Source: Calditrichota bacterium
GTDB taxonomy: Bacteria; Zhuqueibacterota; Zhuqueibacteria; Oleimicrobiales; Geothermoviventaceae
NCBI GenBank assembly: GCA_013152765.1
Contig: JAADFT010000064.1
Span: 1-7,901, forward strand
Direction of reading: 5' to 3'
DNA: 7,901 nt
Part shown: positions 6,001 through 7,901 of the stretch, one piece after another
How the letters are laid out: each line of letters starts with the position of its first letter
How positions within the stretch are numbered: the stretch's first letter is position 1
Notes under the pieces: model-generated
Told to the model about the DNA's origin: nothing
Seen by the model: only the letters and a program-made list of their open reading frames with translations
The model's database searches: none
Position numbers and translations under genes: made by a program

Positions 6001-7901
6001 CCGGGGGCATCCGGGTTACCACCCGAAATGTAGGCTGTGTCGGGACTCGTCTTGTCCAGGTTGATGGTGTACTCGAAGTAGTTGTTGGCAAGGTCTACAG
6101 CACCGTTGCCGTTGATGTCTTCCGTGTCCGGGCGACGCCCGCCTTCGTCGTTCGCGTTGTTCTCGGTTCCGTCGATCTGGTCGTAAACGTAGCTGCCGCT
6201 CTGGTAATTCCAATCATCCCAACTGATGGGCTCGCCAGGGTCCCGGCGCCCGTTTCCGTTGATGTCCCAGAAATCGTTCGGGTCCTTGCCCTTCATGCCG
6301 TCAAGCCCGACGTCCTCGCCCTCGTCCAACAATCCGTTTCGGAAACCACCCGCGGGCGCCTTGTCCTCGGTGTCAAGCTTGCCGTTTGGAATCACGTCTT
6401 CAGAAATCTGCCCCAGGTCGATGTGCAGGATGCCTTCGTTGCCCTGAACGAGGATTTCGAGAAATTTGCTCTCCGTCTGGTCGTGGTAACCCGCGGACAG
6501 CGCCTGCATGATGGAGCCCCACGAACTGTCCGCCGGAAAGTAGTAAGGCGAATCCTGCGGAAGGTTCGAGCTGTCGGCCGGTGTGAACTCAATCGACAGG
6601 ACGTGCACGCGCTGCGGGACATTCGGGTTCACATCCCGGTTTGGCCAAATCTCCTTGATTGGCACCTGCTCCCACGGGTTGTACCAGACCACGTGTCCCA
6701 TCCGCAGGGTAGTGAGCGGATCGCCAGCCTGGTAGTACTTCGCCGGGGCAGAGCCCAGCGTCCAGGCCCGCCGCATGATGCTCAGGCCAATGGTGCGCTT
6801 GGAACCCTCAAAATCGTCGATGTACGCCACACCGCTGGGGTCGCCCGTGTCTTTGTTGTTGCTGGTGTTCGGGTTCGGCAGCACCTGCGCAATTTCGCCC
6901 TCGATGTTCAACCTCGACGGCGCCTGCGTCTCCACAAAAGGCAGGAAATTGACGGCCTTTGTCAGGAAGTTAGGCTTGAAACCCAGTTTCCCGTTGATGT
7001 CCCAGATGAGGTTGCGCATTGGCCCCTGGCCGACGCGGATCTTACGCTCGATGGTGCTTTGATTCATGTACAGCAGGGTACCGCCGATGAAACGGTCCTG
7101 TCCAAAATCGTACTGGGCGCGCGTTCCAATCAGGGTTTTCTTCTCGAGCTGGAACATCTGGTTGCTCTCGTACGAGATCTGGACGTCGGCGGTAGGCAGT
7201 GTCGCTTCTTCGTTCAGGATGGTGAGGTTGCCGGTGTAGTAGTCGATCACGTAGTCGGTGCCACGCTGCAACTGGCGCCCGTTCAGCGTTACAACTTCGG
7301 AGCCCTCGATGATGTTGAAACCAAGCTGGTAGTTGGCGCTCTTGTTCTTGGATTTGACCTCGATGTAGAACTTGCTGGCCGCCGTAATGGCTGTCTGGCT
7401 CGTGGTGTCGTAAAGCACCGGGCTGAACTTGTCAGGACTCAGCTCCGGTTTCACAAGCTTGTCGCCGATGTAGATCCCGATGGGGTCGAAAGGCTGCAAA
7501 TCGGGGAAAATCAACTCACCGCGCGCCAGGTTGATGATGTTCGGGTCGAAGTCGATCACGCCGTCCGGATGGGGAGCGCCGTTCTGGTCGTAACGGTCGA
7601 GACCGAAGATTTCCAGGTACGTCTTCGCTTTTCCATCGACCTGCTGCGTCTCCTGGGGATCACCGGAAGGAGGCTTGTAGTAGATCTTGAGCTCAAACCC
7701 TTCCTTCTGGATGTTGCTCGCACCCAGGTAGTAGACATTCTTCCACTCCAGATCCCAGGTGCTGTCCTTGGGGGTCGGCTTCATGGACTTCAGCAGCCGC
7801 AGGATGATCGTGTTGGACGAGTCCGGATTGAAATCGATGTCCCCAACCTTTCGTCCGTTCTGGGTCTCAAACGCGACAGCCAGCACTTCGCCGTCTCGAA
7901 C
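3012..7901 (-). CDS. sprA: SprA/Sov-type T9SS outer-membrane translocon, C-terminal part (5' end outside window)
   Basis: The frame is open through the window edge: five codons precede the first in-window GTG at 7886, so that GTG is not the true start. The visible 1629 residues are about two thirds of a typical 2300-2500-residue SprA. Residues below count from the edge. The edge segment LAVAFETQNGRKVGDIDF resembles the family's VAY-x-Y-x-x-G-x-x-x-x-VGEF block. The hallmark AYIDDFEG is at 359-366, followed by a WTLGSAP and WYNPWEQ region. A Gly/Asp-rich stretch (about 500-605) precedes PDTEDINGNG and NNYFEYTI. The C-terminal half consists of alternating beta strands, including LLPAWLGFSIPVSYKFG (about 972-988), ending in QISIRGS. 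Known SprA proteins form a very large single-chain beta-barrel that passes folded T9SS cargo. An Arg/Lys tract at 1259-1299 is unusual. No frameshift is seen. The M28 gene follows after 21 bp. No other T9SS component is in the window, so an active system is inferred. Confidence 0.93.
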   Translation of the reverse strand, partial: VRDGEVLAVAFETQNGRKVGDIDFNPDSSNTIILRLLKSMKPTPKDSTWDLEWKNVYYLGASNIQKEGFELKIYYKPPSGDPQETQQVDGKAKTYLEIFGLDRYDQNGAPHPDGVIDFDPNIINLARGELIFPDLQPFDPIGIYIGDKLVKPELSPDKFSPVLYDTTSQTAITAASKFYIEVKSKNKSANYQLGFNIIEGSEVVTLNGRQLQRGTDYVIDYYTGNLTILNEEATLPTADVQISYESNQMFQLEKKTLIGTRAQYDFGQDRFIGGTLLYMNQSTIERKIRVGQGPMRNLIWDINGKLGFKPNFLTKAVNFLPFVETQAPSRLNIEGEIAQVLPNPNTSNNKDTGDPSGVAYIDDFEGSKRTIGLSIMRRAWTLGSAPAKYYQAGDPLTTLRMGHVVWYNPWEQVPIKEIWPNRDVNPNVPQRVHVLSIEFTPADSSNLPQDSPYYFPADSSWGSIMQALSAGYHDQTESKFLEILVQGNEGILHIDLGQISEDVIPNGKLDTEDKAPAGGFRNGLLDEGEDVGLDGMKGKDPNDFWDINGNGRRDPGEPISWDDWNYQSGSYVYDQIDGTENNANDEGGRRPDTEDINGNGAVDLANNYFEYTINLDKTSPDTAYISGGNPDAPGGGWWQYRIPLDDLTHRKDIGNPDFTRIESIRLWFEGFKGPSLIRIAELNLVGNDWKEKGVAPPTDPENYDASDDSTVAVTVVNTHDNPEYQPPKGVAGEIDPVTRVQAKEQALVLKITDLQPGYSGLVQKTFFSPQNYIHYEKMKMYVYGRDPFGVHIRPDTSYIEFFFRFGSDLNNYYEIRERVYPGWDDRNEIVIDLLDLTATKLDSSFYDTSGVFIKRLPNGKEYRIKGRPSLTNVRMLAAGVRNLMGATLDTTGVTTPIPFTGEIWMNELRLSYVKKERGKAMRARVDFGLADVLNINAEINRQDADFHDIKTRFGRGDNRLSTNFNASLSLDKLLPAWLGFSIPVSYKFGRSEATPKYKPGTDIEVRKDRIPPEILETIQSRQKQSGFSVSIRRSTKSKNWILANTIDRISGSYSETRSEGSNSTTKSSTNFSQSGRFGYNLSFGRGKFVQPFAWIRKVPVLGVLGETKLYYTPRTFSFQASVTRSRRSSLTRTGALTGSETFNVQRQLRAGYNLFETLGFDFSRSYVSDMRGRPVSDLWHRKFGETTGINQNFSVKYNPKIFSWLTNNFSYTAGYKYNVNLQQRATGRSAANNANLSAQVTLDPARLWSSIFRTGTTTRRRPGARAVRGRRPPGSRRAPPGSRRKPGAKGKTKEKEKKKSGSPFHVFSVFGKVFEMIDPIQFSIQQRTGNNYYGLQSTQMPTTAFQFGLDDSTGVPTLQNVGTNRGSQSFNKAISIQTGISPMRSMSIDFRYNRSEQRNNTTTTTGGFNETYLRLGNLDMAFPNWTLRWSGLSRVKLFKKYVQQVTLDHSFSGQRNETWNLTPDGEKNITKLDFQSGFRPLIGLNARLKNGVTVNLRYNMSENLSRSMTGGLGSTKQVSRDLNFTATYSKRSGFRLPFWKNKELRNSIDFSLSFIYGSNITYKSRGTEGRFQPTAETSKWTLEPKVTYSFSTQVRGGAHLQIGHTKNSLMGETKIQELGINVQISIRGS
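3680..3699. repeat. Perfect 7-bp inverted repeat in a Thr-rich part of sprA
   Basis: aaccacc (3680-3686) and ggtggtt (3693-3699) form a perfect stem around a 6-base loop. The site falls in codons for a run of threonines and glycines (TTTTTGG) predicted in a loop of the barrel. ACC and GGT codons are complementary, so this could arise simply from the amino-acid composition. Confidence 0.3.
4054..4089 (-). repeat. 21-bp tandem repeat encoding PPGSRR units inside sprA
   Basis: The 15-base sequence cgggaaccaggtggt occurs at 4054-4068 and 4075-4089, a 21-bp period. On the coding strand this gives two consecutive PPGSRR-A/K heptads with nearly identical codons (CCA CCT GGT TCC CGn AGA). The near identity at codon level suggests a recent duplication by slippage. 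It lies in a larger basic, low-complexity tract (4005-4127). Confidence 0.8.

Overview
The window carries four protein genes, all on the minus strand, reading in the order sprA (5' end outside the window) -> M28-family glutaminyl-cyclase-like lipoprotein -> 422-bp spacer -> prmA -> DUF4390 protein. I see no tRNA, rRNA, CRISPR, insertion sequence or prophage signal.

Organism: the large gene is a SprA/Sov homologue, the outer-membrane translocon of the type IX secretion system (T9SS), a family typical of the Fibrobacteres-Chlorobi-Bacteroidetes (FCB) superphylum. The DNA is GC-rich by eye, GTG starts are common, and the neighbours are not those I associate with sprA in Bacteroidetes. This points to a GC-rich, probably uncultured FCB-related lineage rather than a classical low-GC Bacteroidetes. 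That placement is inference.

Layout (minus-strand reading): 7901-3012 is the C-terminal 1629 residues of SprA, open through the window edge. After a 21-bp gap with a strong Shine-Dalgarno, 2990-2088 encodes a secreted, probably lipid-anchored M28 metalloenzyme with the sequence marks of glutaminyl-peptide cyclotransferases. 2087-1666 holds no convincing gene and probably carries the leader or promoter of the next unit. 1665-802 is prmA (ribosomal protein L11 methyltransferase). Its stop overlaps the probable GTG start (805) of a secreted DUF4390 protein ending at 107. Positions 106-1 are the downstream spacer or the start of an unseen gene.

How they may work together: SprA and the cyclase-like enzyme look like one transcription unit. 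Both act in the cell envelope: SprA exports proteins across the outer membrane, and the enzyme could cap N-terminal glutamine of exported proteins as pyroglutamate. prmA and the DUF4390 gene look translationally coupled and form a second unit with no obvious link to secretion. The most interesting points are the sprA/cyclase pairing, an Arg/Lys-rich PPGSRR repeat tract inside the SprA barrel region, and the unexplained 422-bp spacer.
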